In this document: one piece after another, positions 18,291 through 26,252 of the stretch | How the letters are laid out: each line of letters opens with the position of its first letter | Position numbering within the stretch: position 1 is the first letter of the stretch | Assembly (NCBI RefSeq): GCF_008727875.1 | Contig: NZ_VTWS01000001.1 | Coordinates: 1,426,001 to 1,490,000 of the forward strand | Direction: 5' to 3' | Length of the DNA: 64,000 nt | Source: Larkinella humicola | GTDB taxonomy: Bacteria; Bacteroidota; Bacteroidia; Cytophagales; Spirosomataceae | The notes under the pieces: generated by a model | The model's database searches: none | What the model was told of the DNA's origin: nothing | The model's input: only the letters and a program-made list of their open reading frames with translations | Translations under genes and position numbers: made by a program

Positions 18291-18776
18291 ATGAGCACCA
18301 TGTATACGACAACGATCCACACGCCGGTTGGACTGGCTGTCATCTGCGGCAACGAAGACGGTATTGCCAGTGTTCGGTGCAGTAACGAACCGGTCGAAGA
18401 TTCGGCCTTTGTGCCGGCCGTACTCTACAAGTGTGCGCGTCAACTGGAGGAATATTTTCTGAACCGCCGACGGTCGTTCGATCTCCCGCTTCGTCCGCAG
18501 GGCACGCCCTTTCAACGGTCGGTCTGGCAGATGCTGGCGGAGGTGCCATACGGAAAAACCATGTCGTATATGGAATTAACCCGGCGTCTGGGCGACGAAA
18601 AAGCCATTCGGGCGGTGGCCGCAGCCAACGGAAAAAACCCGATCTGGATCATTGTTCCCTGTCACCGCATCATCGGCTCCAACGGCGACCTGACGGGGTA
18701 TGCGGGCGGTCTGGGACGAAAAAAATGGTTGCTGGAACATGAGCAGGTTGCCAACGGACAACTGAGTTTGTTTTAA
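18291..18776 (+). CDS. ogt: Methylated-DNA--protein-cysteine methyltransferase
   Basis: A 161-residue O6-alkylguanine repair protein. The acceptor motif IVPCHRIIGSNG has C124, followed by GYAGGLGRKKWLLEHE. The helix-turn-helix region (about 85-110) includes VPYGKTMSYMELTRRLG and the RAVAAANGKNP asparagine hinge. The protein transfers the alkyl group to its own cysteine, so it works once. ATG 18291 and 18300 are both possible starts. Its stop is 5 bases before the next start codon, so the alpha/beta-hydrolase gene downstream is cotranscribed, with no obvious functional link. Confidence 0.95.
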   Translation: MSTMYTTTIHTPVGLAVICGNEDGIASVRCSNEPVEDSAFVPAVLYKCARQLEEYFLNRRRSFDLPLRPQGTPFQRSVWQMLAEVPYGKTMSYMELTRRLGDEKAIRAVAAANGKNPIWIIVPCHRIIGSNGDLTGYAGGLGRKKWLLEHEQVANGQLSLF

Positions 18777-18781
18777 GATTG

Positions 18782-19660
18782 ATGAAAGTACTCAACAGCC
18801 TGCTTCTTCTTTTGTTGATCACAAGTCTCTCCGGTTGTTTTTTCCGGAAGTGGCGGATGAGCGACCGGGAAATTCAGAAACATTTTGCCAACCGGGCCGT
18901 CAAACCCACTTTTTTCACGATTGAGAATGACAGCCTGAAACTATTCGTCGCCAGCATTGGCCCGGATACACTACCTCCCCTCCTGCTGATTCACGGCGCG
19001 CCGGGTTCGTGGTACGGTTATTTGCGGATGATCGACGACAGCACCTTGCACAAGCGGTTTCACATTCTCTCCGTCGACCGGCCAGGTTACGGAAAATCGC
19101 GGAAGGGGCGAAAAGCCGTTACGTCCATTGCCAAACAGGCGCAGTGGATCGCTCACGCCCTCAATCTGAATCATTCCGGGAAACCGGCGGTTGTGCTGGG
19201 TCGTTCGTATGGCGCGCCGGTGGCTGCCCGTCTGGCCATCATGTATCCCGGCCGGGTGAAACACCTTTTCCTGATTTCCTCGCCCCTTGACCCGGAAAAA
19301 GAGAAATTCTTCTGGTTTTCGAAATGGGGGAAAATGGCCCCCGTCAAGTTGTTTATGGACCGTCATATCAACCTGGCTACTGCCGAAAAATACACCCACG
19401 TGGCCGAATTGCGCCAACTTGAACCCCTGTGGTCGAAACTGCAGGTGCCGGTTACGTTGATGCAGGGCGGAAAAGACTGGCTGGTCGATCCGTCGAATCT
19501 GGATTATGCCAAAAAAGTGCTGGCCGGAAAACCGGCGGAATACATCTTTCTGCCCGAATCCGGCCATTTGATCACCAATTCCCATTCCGAAATGGTAAAA
19601 AGTTTGATTCTCCGTAGCGCCGGGTATTCCACTCCAATCGCCGATGAATCGGTCAATTGA
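18782..19660 (+). CDS. Lipoprotein alpha/beta-hydrolase
   Basis: A 292-residue protein with a lipobox (LSGC, C19) after a hydrophobic signal, so it is membrane-anchored on the outer face. The alpha/beta-hydrolase core shows LLLIHGAPGSWYGY (oxyanion loop), VDRPGYGKS, the nucleophile elbow LGRSYGAP, the Asp candidate in KDWLVDPSN and the His in ESGHLI. It hydrolyses an unknown ester, amide or halide. It begins 5 bases after ogt and is probably translated from the same message. Downstream is an inverted repeat of family A. Confidence 0.87.
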   Translation: MKVLNSLLLLLLITSLSGCFFRKWRMSDREIQKHFANRAVKPTFFTIENDSLKLFVASIGPDTLPPLLLIHGAPGSWYGYLRMIDDSTLHKRFHILSVDRPGYGKSRKGRKAVTSIAKQAQWIAHALNLNHSGKPAVVLGRSYGAPVAARLAIMYPGRVKHLFLISSPLDPEKEKFFWFSKWGKMAPVKLFMDRHINLATAEKYTHVAELRQLEPLWSKLQVPVTLMQGGKDWLVDPSNLDYAKKVLAGKPAEYIFLPESGHLITNSHSEMVKSLILRSAGYSTPIADESVN

Positions 19661-19684
19661 GTTCTAGATAGGAGAGAAAAGACT

Positions 19685-19756
19685 AGAGAATAAAGACAGA
19701 AGAAGGCGGTTAGGCAATGAAATCACAATATCTTTACCCGCTGGTCTTTATTCTCT
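19685..19756. repeat. Intergenic inverted repeat, family A (1)
   Basis: AGAGAATAAAGAC (19685-19697) is perfectly inverted at 19744-19756, with flanking partial matches (AGAC and GTCAAGTCT). The wording resembles the elements at 21299-21375 and 21731-21820. It sits between two same-strand genes. Confidence 0.75.
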
Positions 19757-19800
19757 TGTCAAGTCTGTCTTGTCGATTTTTTAACCCGTAACGTCCCCTC

Positions 19801-20763
19801 ATGATTACCCTCGAAACCATCCAGGCGGCTCACGACCGCATCCGGTCACACATCCACCGCACGCCTATTCTCACCAACCGGACCATCAATACAATTAGTG
19901 GCGCTTCCATTTATTTCAAACCGGAAAACTTTCAGAAAATCGGTGCGTTCAAGGCGCGGGGTGGTTTGAATGCCATTCTGCAACTGTCGGAACAGGAACG
20001 GTATTACGGTCGCACACTTGGCCCTGTCACCACGCATTCGTCGGGCAACCACGCACAAGCCGTGGCCTTTGCCGCGCGGCAGGTTGGCACAAAGGCTTAC
20101 ATTGTGATGCCCCGGACGGCTCCGCAAGTCAAGAAAGAGGCTGTGCGGGACTACGGTGCGGAAATTATCGAATGCGAGCCAACGCTCGAAGCCCGCGAAG
20201 CCGGTGTACTGGAAGTGATGGAACGGACCGGGGCGGTTTTGATCCACCCATTCGACGACGACCGGGTGATTGCCGGACAAGCTACTGCTACCAAAGAATT
20301 GATTGAAGATGCCGATTACGATTCGTTTTTCGATGTCATCATGGCACCGGTCGGGGGTGGTGGGCTATTGAGCGGAACGGCCCTGGCTACGCACTACCTC
20401 AGTCCGCAAACGAAGGTGATTGCCGGAGAACCGGAAGGCGCCGCCGACGCCGTGCTGTCATTCCAAAGTGGCCGGGTTGAAAAAGCACCTTACATCAAAA
20501 CCATCGCCGACGGCCTGATGACCAGCCTGAGTGAGCGCACCCTGGGCTACATCCGGCAGCACGTTTCGGACATTCTGACGGTTTCGGATGCGGAGATTAT
20601 TGCGGCCATGCGGCTGGTTTGGGAACGGATGAAGATCATTATCGAACCCTCCTGCGCCGTTCCGCTGGCGGCTTTGCTGAAACACAAAGACTGGTTTGCC
20701 GGGCAAAAAGTGGGCATCATTCTGACCGGCGGTAACGTCGATCTGGGCAAACTTCCGTTTTAG
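19801..20763 (+). CDS. Serine/threonine dehydratase-like PLP enzyme
   Basis: A 320-residue fold-type II PLP enzyme of the threonine dehydratase/serine racemase group. The PLP lysine is K51 in FKARGGLNA, the phosphate-binding loop is SSGNHAQAVAFAA, and the glycine loop is PVGGGGLLSG. It lacks the C-terminal regulatory (ACT) domain of biosynthetic IlvA. Length and absence of that domain fit serine racemase, catabolic threonine dehydratase or hydroxyaspartate ammonia-lyase. I cannot tell these apart. It ends in SCAVPLAALL and IILTGGNVDLGKL, typical of the family. It stands alone after the repeat. Confidence 0.9.
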   Translation: MITLETIQAAHDRIRSHIHRTPILTNRTINTISGASIYFKPENFQKIGAFKARGGLNAILQLSEQERYYGRTLGPVTTHSSGNHAQAVAFAARQVGTKAYIVMPRTAPQVKKEAVRDYGAEIIECEPTLEAREAGVLEVMERTGAVLIHPFDDDRVIAGQATATKELIEDADYDSFFDVIMAPVGGGGLLSGTALATHYLSPQTKVIAGEPEGAADAVLSFQSGRVEKAPYIKTIADGLMTSLSERTLGYIRQHVSDILTVSDAEIIAAMRLVWERMKIIIEPSCAVPLAALLKHKDWFAGQKVGIILTGGNVDLGKLPF

Positions 20764-20784
20764 TGACTGACTATCCGGCAAAAA

Positions 20785-21174
20785 TCAGACCGGACACAAC
20801 TGATTTGTCAACTGAACCAGTTCGCTGTAACGCGTAGGTTTGACGAGGACGGTTCCATTGGAGGCCTCATTGGCCCGCAGGTTATCGATGGTTTCGAAGG
20901 AAGAACCCAGAATTACGGTTGGTATTGTACGAAGTTGGCTACTCAGTTTCAGCCGTTTCAGCGTTGCAAAACCGTCCATCACGGGCATATTCAGATCCAG
21001 AATGATCAGATCCGGCCGGTCGGCATAGTCCGTCAGGTGATCCAGCAATTCCTGCCCGTTGGTAAACGTATAGAGCAAACAACCGGGATGGTGTTTCTGG
21101 AAGGCTTGCCACAGCATAAACCGGTCATCGTCGTCATCATCGACAATAAAAACAAGACGGTGTTTTAACAGCAT
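20785..21174 (-). CDS. Single-domain response regulator (CheY-like)
   Basis: A 129-residue receiver domain with no output domain. The acidic pocket is VDDDDDD (12-17), the phospho-acceptor is D60 in IILDLNMPVMDG, the switch Ser is in ILGSSFE and the conserved lysine is K112 in VKPTR. It must act by protein-protein contacts. Its own kinase is not adjacent; it is convergent with the dehydratase, 21 bases apart. It lies 3' of the metal-efflux locus but separated by the small 56-residue gene and repeats, so a link is not supported. Confidence 0.92.
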   Translation of the reverse strand: MLLKHRLVFIVDDDDDDRFMLWQAFQKHHPGCLLYTFTNGQELLDHLTDYADRPDLIILDLNMPVMDGFATLKRLKLSSQLRTIPTVILGSSFETIDNLRANEASNGTVLVKPTRYSELVQLTNQLCPV

Positions 21175-21225
21175 AATGAATTTGATTTTAGAGTTGACCG
21201 CTTTCCGAACTCATTCTCAACAAGA

Positions 21226-21252
21226 TAGCCGACCCAATCATTGGATCGGCTA
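21226..21252 (-). terminator. Hairpin downstream of the 56-residue gene
   Basis: TAGCCGACCCAA (21226-21237) is inverted at 21241-21252 with one mismatch. The minus-strand continuation is ATCTTGTTG, a weak T-run. It could terminate the small gene's transcript. Confidence 0.5.
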
Positions 21253-21298
21253 CTCCCTTTCTACCTAAAACGCTAAAGAAAACACACAAAATCTGACA

Positions 21299-21375
21299 AG
21301 AGAGGTGAGACTAGAGAAGAAAGACATTTAGAGTATCGTAGATTTCGTTTCTTTCCTCTCTTGTCTCACCTCTTT
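21299..21375. repeat. Intergenic inverted repeat, family A (2)
   Basis: AGAGGTGAGAC (21301-21311) is perfectly inverted at 21363-21373, and AGAAAGA-type wording (near 21314-21323) pairs with 21350-21358. The element begins 4 bases after the stop of the 56-residue gene. Confidence 0.75.
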
Positions 21376-21378
21376 CGT

Positions 21379-21549
21379 CTACGTAAGCACTCGCCTTTTT
21401 CGAAGAACCTGCTGGCGACACCACTGCAGTAATTGTATACGCTCCGGCGGAGAGAGCCACCGTAAAAGTTTCCGCAATTCTTTTCGGAAAAGCCGCCGGT
21501 CGAAATCAACTTTATTCAGTACACACTGACTATATTCAAACCAGGACAT
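21379..21549 (-). CDS. Small 56-residue protein in the metal-efflux locus
   Basis: A 56-residue frame starting ATG 21549 and ending TAG 21379. The protein is rich in Arg/Lys with several aromatic residues (MSWFEYSQCVLNKV at the start, then FDRRLFRKELRKLLRWL, then a Pro-Pro break and QLLQWCRQQVLRKR). Two amphipathic helices with a proline turn are likely, and two or three cysteines (C9, C49) could bind metal, though this is only a possibility. A four-copy 11-base repeat array lies 45 bases upstream of its start, the same distance as the array before tolC. This is strong support for a real, co-regulated gene. I have a weak memory of similar small proteins in Cytophagales. Confidence 0.7.
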   Translation of the reverse strand: MSWFEYSQCVLNKVDFDRRLFRKELRKLLRWLSPPERIQLLQWCRQQVLRKRRVLT

Positions 21550-21574
21550 ATCAAGTAAGGGTTAAGTATTTCTA

Positions 21575-21637
21575 CAAAGATGAGATACGCATCTTAAAAC
21601 CCGCTTAGAGCCCGATTAAAAAAAAATTAGAATTTTC
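21575..21637 (-). promoter_or_regulatory. 11-base-phased operator array and -7-like box before the small gene
   Basis: On the plus strand TTA motifs start at 21594, 21605, 21616 and 21627, exactly 11 bases apart (TTAAAA, TTAGAG, TTAAAA, TTAGAA). Eleven bases further toward the gene is CATCTTTG on the minus strand (21575-21582), one mismatch from TAnnTTTG. The small gene's ATG is 21549. Confidence 0.7.
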
Positions 21638-21648
21638 TGGCAAAAGAA

Positions 21649-21678
21649 ATAGCCGGTCCCCAGAGAAGAACCGGCTAT
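21649..21678 (-). terminator. Intrinsic terminator, minus strand
   Basis: A perfect 9-bp stem (ATAGCCGGT at 21649-21657, ACCGGCTAT at 21670-21678, 12-base loop) is followed on the minus strand by TTCTTTT. It would end a transcript coming from the pump gene or from the array at 21844. Confidence 0.75.
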
Positions 21679-21730
21679 CGGAATCACCTGAAATTAGCAA
21701 TGTTACTCGCCAAAAACCTTCTATTGCAAG

Positions 21731-21820
21731 GAGATCAAAGAGGTGTGATCAGAGAATAAAGACTGATTGAACAGCGCATAATTTCAGGTCTTTCCTCTCG
21801 TGTCTCACCTCTTTGATCTC
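21731..21820. repeat. Intergenic inverted repeat, family A (3)
   Basis: GAGATCAAAGAGGTG (21731-21745) is perfectly inverted at 21806-21820. Inner wording (AGAGAATAAAGAC and GGTCTTTCCTCTC) continues the match imperfectly. It lies between the array at 21844 and the terminator at 21649. Confidence 0.8.
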
Positions 21821-21824
21821 AACA

Positions 21825-21887
21825 CAAAATTGATGCGGCTACATTAGAAAACGCTTAGAGCCGTCTTAGAAAAATGTTAATTCGAGC
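21825..21887 (-). promoter_or_regulatory. 11-base-phased array overlapping the end of the efflux pump gene
   Basis: On the plus strand TTA motifs start at 21844, 21855, 21866 and 21877 (TTAGAA, TTAGAG, TTAGAA, TTAATT), exactly 11 apart. The last contains the pump gene's stop codon. Eleven bases on is CAATTTTG on the minus strand (21825-21832), one mismatch from TAnnTTTG, identical in geometry to the array at 21594. Confidence 0.6.
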
Positions 21888-24800
21888 CTTCCAAAAGCTC
21901 CGGTTCACGTCGCCAGGGTTTCGGATGGGTTTCGGCCTTGCGATAGAAAAACCGGTACAAAATCGGAAAAATCAGCAGCGTTAACACCGTAGCCGTCATC
22001 AGACCGCCAATGACGACCACCGCAAGCGGTTTCTGGGTTTCGGAGCCGATCCCGGTCGAAACAGCGGCCGGCAGCAACCCAATGGCCGCCATCAAGGCCG
22101 TCATGACCACCGGACGAATCCGGCTCTGGATGCCCTGCCGAATGGCCTCGTCGAGCGGGAGTCGGTCGGCCCGGTTCTGGTTGAAAACCGATACCAGAAT
22201 CACGCCGTTTTGCACACAAATTCCAAACAGCGCAATGAACCCCACTCCCGCCGAAATACCGAAATTGATGCCTGTTGCGTGTAGCGCCAGAATGCCGCCC
22301 ATCAACGCAAACGGCACATTCAGCAACACCAGACCGGCATCTTTCGGATTGCCGAACGTGATGAAAAGAATGACAAAAATGGCCGCCAGACTCAGCGGAA
22401 CCACCTGTCCTAGCCGCTGGGTGGCCCGCACCTGGTTTTCAAATTCGCCCGTCCAGTTGACCGAGTAGCCTTTCGGCAATTTTTTCAGCTTCTGGTTGAC
22501 TTTGCGCTGGGCTTCGGCAATGGTACTTCCCAGATCGCGCTCCCGGACGGAGAATTTGACGCCAATAAACCGCTTGTTCAGATCGCGGTAGATGAACGCC
22601 GGGCCGGTGGTTTTGCGCAGGGTTGCAATCTCGCTGAGCGGTATTTTACTCCCGTGCATCGTTGGCACCATCAGCCGCATGATGTCGTCTTCGGTTTTCC
22701 GGTACTGCTCGGCGTAGCGCAGCCGGATGTCGAACCGGCGCTCCCCCTCATACAGAATCGAAGCGGTTTTTCCACCAATCGCCATCTCGATCACCGCCTG
22801 GGCATCAGCCGTTGAAACCCCATAGAGGGCCATTTTGTGGTCATGAAACAGCACGCTGATTTCGGGCTGGCCGATGTTCCGCAGAATACCGACGTCCTTG
22901 ATACCCGGCACATTTTGAATCGCTTCGATCACCTCATCCGCCAGTCCGTTGAGCGTCGTCAGATCCTCTCCAAAAATCTTGACGGCATTCGACGCGTTCA
23001 TTCCGGCCACGGCTTCGGCCACGTTGTCGATGATCGGCTGGGAATAGTTGTAGTTAATTCCCTGAAACTGTTTAAGTTTCGAATCCATTTCTTCGATCAG
23101 GTCATCGGTGGAAAGCTTGCGCCCGGTCCGGCGATCCGGCCAGTCGTCTTTCGGTTTCAGGTTCACCTGCATCTGAACATAATAGAAACCGGACGGATCA
23201 GTTCCGTCGTTGGAGCGTCCGGTTTGCGACAATACCCCGTTGACCTCCGGAAATTCCATCAGCTTTTTTCGCAGAACACGCACCATTTTGGTGGTTTCAC
23301 TCAGCGACGAACTCATCGGCAATTTGGCTTCCACCCACAACGCGCCCTCGTTGAGCTGCGGCAAAAACTCCGTTCCCAGCAAGGTGGCAGAGAAAAACGT
23401 CAGGCCCAGGCAAGCCGTAGCCAACAGAAAACTCAGTCGTTTCCGGGCATAACACCATTCAAAACCGGCGGTAACGGTGTTGGTAAAAAACCGGACGATG
23501 AAATTGTTCTTCTCCCGAACGTTTTTCCGCAACAGCATGGAACACAAAACCGGCACCAGCGTCAGCGTAAACAACAAGGCCCCCAGCAAGGCAAAACCGA
23601 GCGTCCAGGCCAGCGGAGAGAACATTTTGCCCTCCACTTTCTGGAACGAAAAAATGGGCAACAGCGCCGTAATAATGATCAGTTTGGAGAAGAAAACCGC
23701 TTTGCCCAACTCTCCACCGGTTTTTTTGATCAGCCCGAGTTTGGTCATCCGATTGAAGGTCGCCATGCCTTTTTTGTGCGCCAGATGGTCGAGCGTCACG
23801 AAGATTCCCTCGACCATCACCACGGCCCCGTCGATGATGATTCCGAAATCGACCGCGCCCATCGACAGCAAATTGGCCGACATGCCCCGCAAACGGAGAC
23901 ACATAAACGCAAACAGCAACGCCAGCGGAATAATGATGGACACGATGACGGTGGTACGCCAGTCGGCCATGAACACAAAGACGATGACCGTCACCAGAAT
24001 GATGCCTTCAGTCAGGTTGTGCATCACCGTGCGGGTACAGAACGCGATGAGGTTGTCGCGGTCGTAAAAGGTCACCATTTTCGTGTCCGACGGCAGAATC
24101 CGGGTGTTCAGCTCCTCGATTTTATCCTTCACCCGCGTCAGAATCTCGCTGGGATTTTCGCCTTTCCGCATCACCACAATGCCTTCCACCACGTCGTCGT
24201 TGTCGTTCAGACCCACCTGCCCCACGCGTGGCAAGCTCGACTCGGCCACTTCGGCCACGTTTTTCACCAGAACCGGGTTGCCGTTCAGTTCTTCAATGAT
24301 GATGTTTTCGATATCGGGAACCGACGTCAGCAGGCCGACGCCCCGAACCACATAGGCTTGACCGTTTCGCTCGATGACATCGCCCCCGACGTTGATGTTG
24401 CTGCGGGTGATGGCCTGGTACACTTCCAGGGGCGTCAGGTCGTATTTGGTCAGTTGCGTGGGATTGACCCGGATTTCGTAGATTTTCTCCTGCCCGCCAA
24501 ACGCTACGACGTCGGCCACACCGGGTACACTGCGCAATTGACGATCGATCACCCAGTTGTGCAACGTCAGCAGCTCCCGGCTGTCGCGGGTTTTGCTTTC
24601 CAGCGTAAACCGGAAAATTTCACCCGTTGGGCCATACGGCGGCTGCACATCCGGCTCGACGGTTTCGGGTAGCGTCACGGTGCGAAGCTGATTGTTGACC
24701 TGTTGCCGGGCAAAAAAGTCTTCGACATCGTCTTCAAATATGATTTTGATGACCGACAATCCGAACATCGTGATGGACCGGACGTTGGTTTTTTTCTGCA

Positions 24801-25035
24801 CCGAGTTCATCGCTACCTCGATGGGCACCGTTACAAACCGCTCCACTTCTTCGGCACTCCGCCCGTTCCATTCTGTCACGACGATAATCTGGGTGTTGGT
24901 AACGTCGGGAAACGCTTCGAGCGGTGTATTCAGATAGCTCACCACACCGGCGATGATGAGCCCGGTGGTCATAAAAAAAATAAAAAACCGGTTTTTGAGC
25001 GAAAAGCCGACGATATTCCGAATGAACCTGTTCAT
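21877..25035 (-). CDS. Heavy-metal-type RND efflux pump (CzcA/CusA family)
   Basis: A 1052-residue inner-membrane proton antiporter of the heavy-metal-efflux RND group. It has 12 predicted membrane segments and two large periplasmic loops. The family-diagnostic TM4 segment DFGIIIDGAVVMVEG lies near residue 395. Other cues are the N-terminal FSLKNRFFIFFMTTGLIIAG helix, WNGRSAEEVERFVTVPIE, and GTEFLPQLNEGALW. It expels cations such as Zn, Co, Cd, Cu or Ag together with the adaptor and TolC encoded upstream. It is transcribed from the regulator-tolC-adaptor-pump locus. The gap to the adaptor gene is 127 bases and contains an inverted repeat. Confidence 0.92.
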   Translation of the reverse strand: MNRFIRNIVGFSLKNRFFIFFMTTGLIIAGVVSYLNTPLEAFPDVTNTQIIVVTEWNGRSAEEVERFVTVPIEVAMNSVQKKTNVRSITMFGLSVIKIIFEDDVEDFFARQQVNNQLRTVTLPETVEPDVQPPYGPTGEIFRFTLESKTRDSRELLTLHNWVIDRQLRSVPGVADVVAFGGQEKIYEIRVNPTQLTKYDLTPLEVYQAITRSNINVGGDVIERNGQAYVVRGVGLLTSVPDIENIIIEELNGNPVLVKNVAEVAESSLPRVGQVGLNDNDDVVEGIVVMRKGENPSEILTRVKDKIEELNTRILPSDTKMVTFYDRDNLIAFCTRTVMHNLTEGIILVTVIVFVFMADWRTTVIVSIIIPLALLFAFMCLRLRGMSANLLSMGAVDFGIIIDGAVVMVEGIFVTLDHLAHKKGMATFNRMTKLGLIKKTGGELGKAVFFSKLIIITALLPIFSFQKVEGKMFSPLAWTLGFALLGALLFTLTLVPVLCSMLLRKNVREKNNFIVRFFTNTVTAGFEWCYARKRLSFLLATACLGLTFFSATLLGTEFLPQLNEGALWVEAKLPMSSSLSETTKMVRVLRKKLMEFPEVNGVLSQTGRSNDGTDPSGFYYVQMQVNLKPKDDWPDRRTGRKLSTDDLIEEMDSKLKQFQGINYNYSQPIIDNVAEAVAGMNASNAVKIFGEDLTTLNGLADEVIEAIQNVPGIKDVGILRNIGQPEISVLFHDHKMALYGVSTADAQAVIEMAIGGKTASILYEGERRFDIRLRYAEQYRKTEDDIMRLMVPTMHGSKIPLSEIATLRKTTGPAFIYRDLNKRFIGVKFSVRERDLGSTIAEAQRKVNQKLKKLPKGYSVNWTGEFENQVRATQRLGQVVPLSLAAIFVILFITFGNPKDAGLVLLNVPFALMGGILALHATGINFGISAGVGFIALFGICVQNGVILVSVFNQNRADRLPLDEAIRQGIQSRIRPVVMTALMAAIGLLPAAVSTGIGSETQKPLAVVVIGGLMTATVLTLLIFPILYRFFYRKAETHPKPWRREPELLEGSN

Positions 25036-25048
25036 ATTCTCAATGAGT

Positions 25049-25168
25049 GATTGAGCGAATGAGTGAGTAAGTGACTAAATAAATAGGGGAAATATGCTAT
25101 CGGCAGGCAGAGTATTGCGATTTTATTCGCTCACCGCGCGGGCGGCCCCGTCACTCATTCACTCAATC
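25049..25168. repeat. Inverted repeat inside the efflux operon, family E
   Basis: GATTGAGCGAATGAGTGA (25049-25066) is inverted at 25151-25168 with one mismatch. The second arm contains the adaptor stop codon (TGA at 25163-25165 on the minus strand). The spacer holds a further GC-rich segment. It could attenuate or stabilise the adaptor-pump mRNA. Confidence 0.7.
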
Positions 25169-26245
25169 GTTAAGCGCGTCGTAAACCAGTAGCTGATTCT
25201 TCGAGATGACCTTTTCTCCTGTTTTGAGACCGGAGCTGATGTAGGCAATGTCGCCCAGAAATTTGTGGACGTTAACCTCCCGGGTTTCGATGTCGGAGCG
25301 GCTACGGAACACCATGACGTAGTATTTCGAATTGTCGAAAATAACCGCGGTGGAAGGCACCGTTGCCATGTTTGCGCCGTCGTCGAACCGCAGGGCCACC
25401 GTCGCGTGCATCTCCGGTTTGAGTTTCATGGTTTCGTTTTTAAGCCGGATGCGGATCGTCATGGCCTTGGTTCCGGGGTCGAGCACGCTGAAAATCTTAT
25501 CAACTTTTCCATGAAATTGCAGATCGGGATAACTCAGCGTTTGCACGTTGGCCGACATCCCGGCTTTCACCCGGCCAATGTCGCTTTCGTTGACGTTGGC
25601 CAGCACCCAGACGTCGCTGATCTGGCCCACCGTGAACAGGTTGTCGGCGTTGTCGGAGCGCAGTTGCATGTCCCGGTTGACGTTTTTCTCGATCACAAAC
25701 CCATCGATCGGTGCCCGAACCACGTAGGTTGGTGTTTTACCCAGGCCGTAAATCCGAAAAATTTCCTTGACCCGGCTGAGTTCGGCCTGTGCACTTTCCA
25801 CGTCTTTCTTCGCCGAAACTACTTCACGCTGTGAGTTTAGTTTGCTCTCGAACAGGTCTTCCGCCACGCTCAGATTTTTCTGCGCCAGCAGCAGATCCGA
25901 CTGTGCCTGAATCATTTGCCGCTCAAAATCAGCCACCTCACCCGACCGGATCACGGCCAGTTGCTCCCCTTTTTTTACGAAGTCGCCCAATTCCACATCC
26001 ACCTCTTCCACCACCCCCCCGACCAGCGGAAACACCTTGATCACCTTGTTTTCGTCGGCGGCCACCTTGCCCACCAACGTCAGCTCGCTCCGGACCGGCT
26101 GGTTCAAAACCGTGTCCAGATGAATGCGATTCATCATCGTATCCGACATCATAAACGCCTTTGCTTCGTTTTCTTCCACTTTCTGATGGCAGGCCGTCGC
26201 CAGCCCCAGTGTTCCCAGCAATAGACCGCTAACGAGTTTTTTCAT
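25163..26245 (-). CDS. RND efflux periplasmic adaptor (CusB/CzcB type), lipoprotein
   Basis: A 360-residue membrane-fusion protein. The signal ends in a lipobox (LATAC, C19). A lipoyl/barrel-sandwich region (about 65-110 and 165-205: VIKVFPLVGGVVEEVDVELG and YVVRAPIDGFVIEKNVNRD) flanks a coiled-coil hairpin (about 105-165), followed by beta-barrel and membrane-proximal domains. It joins the pump to the outer-membrane channel and, in the family, can bind metal. It starts 7 bases after the TolC gene stop, so the two are in one operon. Confidence 0.92.
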   Translation of the reverse strand: MKKLVSGLLLGTLGLATACHQKVEENEAKAFMMSDTMMNRIHLDTVLNQPVRSELTLVGKVAADENKVIKVFPLVGGVVEEVDVELGDFVKKGEQLAVIRSGEVADFERQMIQAQSDLLLAQKNLSVAEDLFESKLNSQREVVSAKKDVESAQAELSRVKEIFRIYGLGKTPTYVVRAPIDGFVIEKNVNRDMQLRSDNADNLFTVGQISDVWVLANVNESDIGRVKAGMSANVQTLSYPDLQFHGKVDKIFSVLDPGTKAMTIRIRLKNETMKLKPEMHATVALRFDDGANMATVPSTAVIFDNSKYYVMVFRSRSDIETREVNVHKFLGDIAYISSGLKTGEKVISKNQLLVYDALND

Positions 26246-26252
26246 CCTGTTT

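Noticed and set aside
21594-21637. Tandem TTA repeats as a CRISPR array
   Set aside because: The units are 11 bases long without longer identical repeats or unique spacers, and no cas genes are present. They fit an operator array.
22837-24672. Long plus-strand frame of 611 codons inside the efflux pump gene
   Set aside because: It is antisense to a clearly conserved CzcA-family gene. Its translation is low-complexity (His/Gln/Arg-rich), as expected for the mirror of a GC-rich gene.
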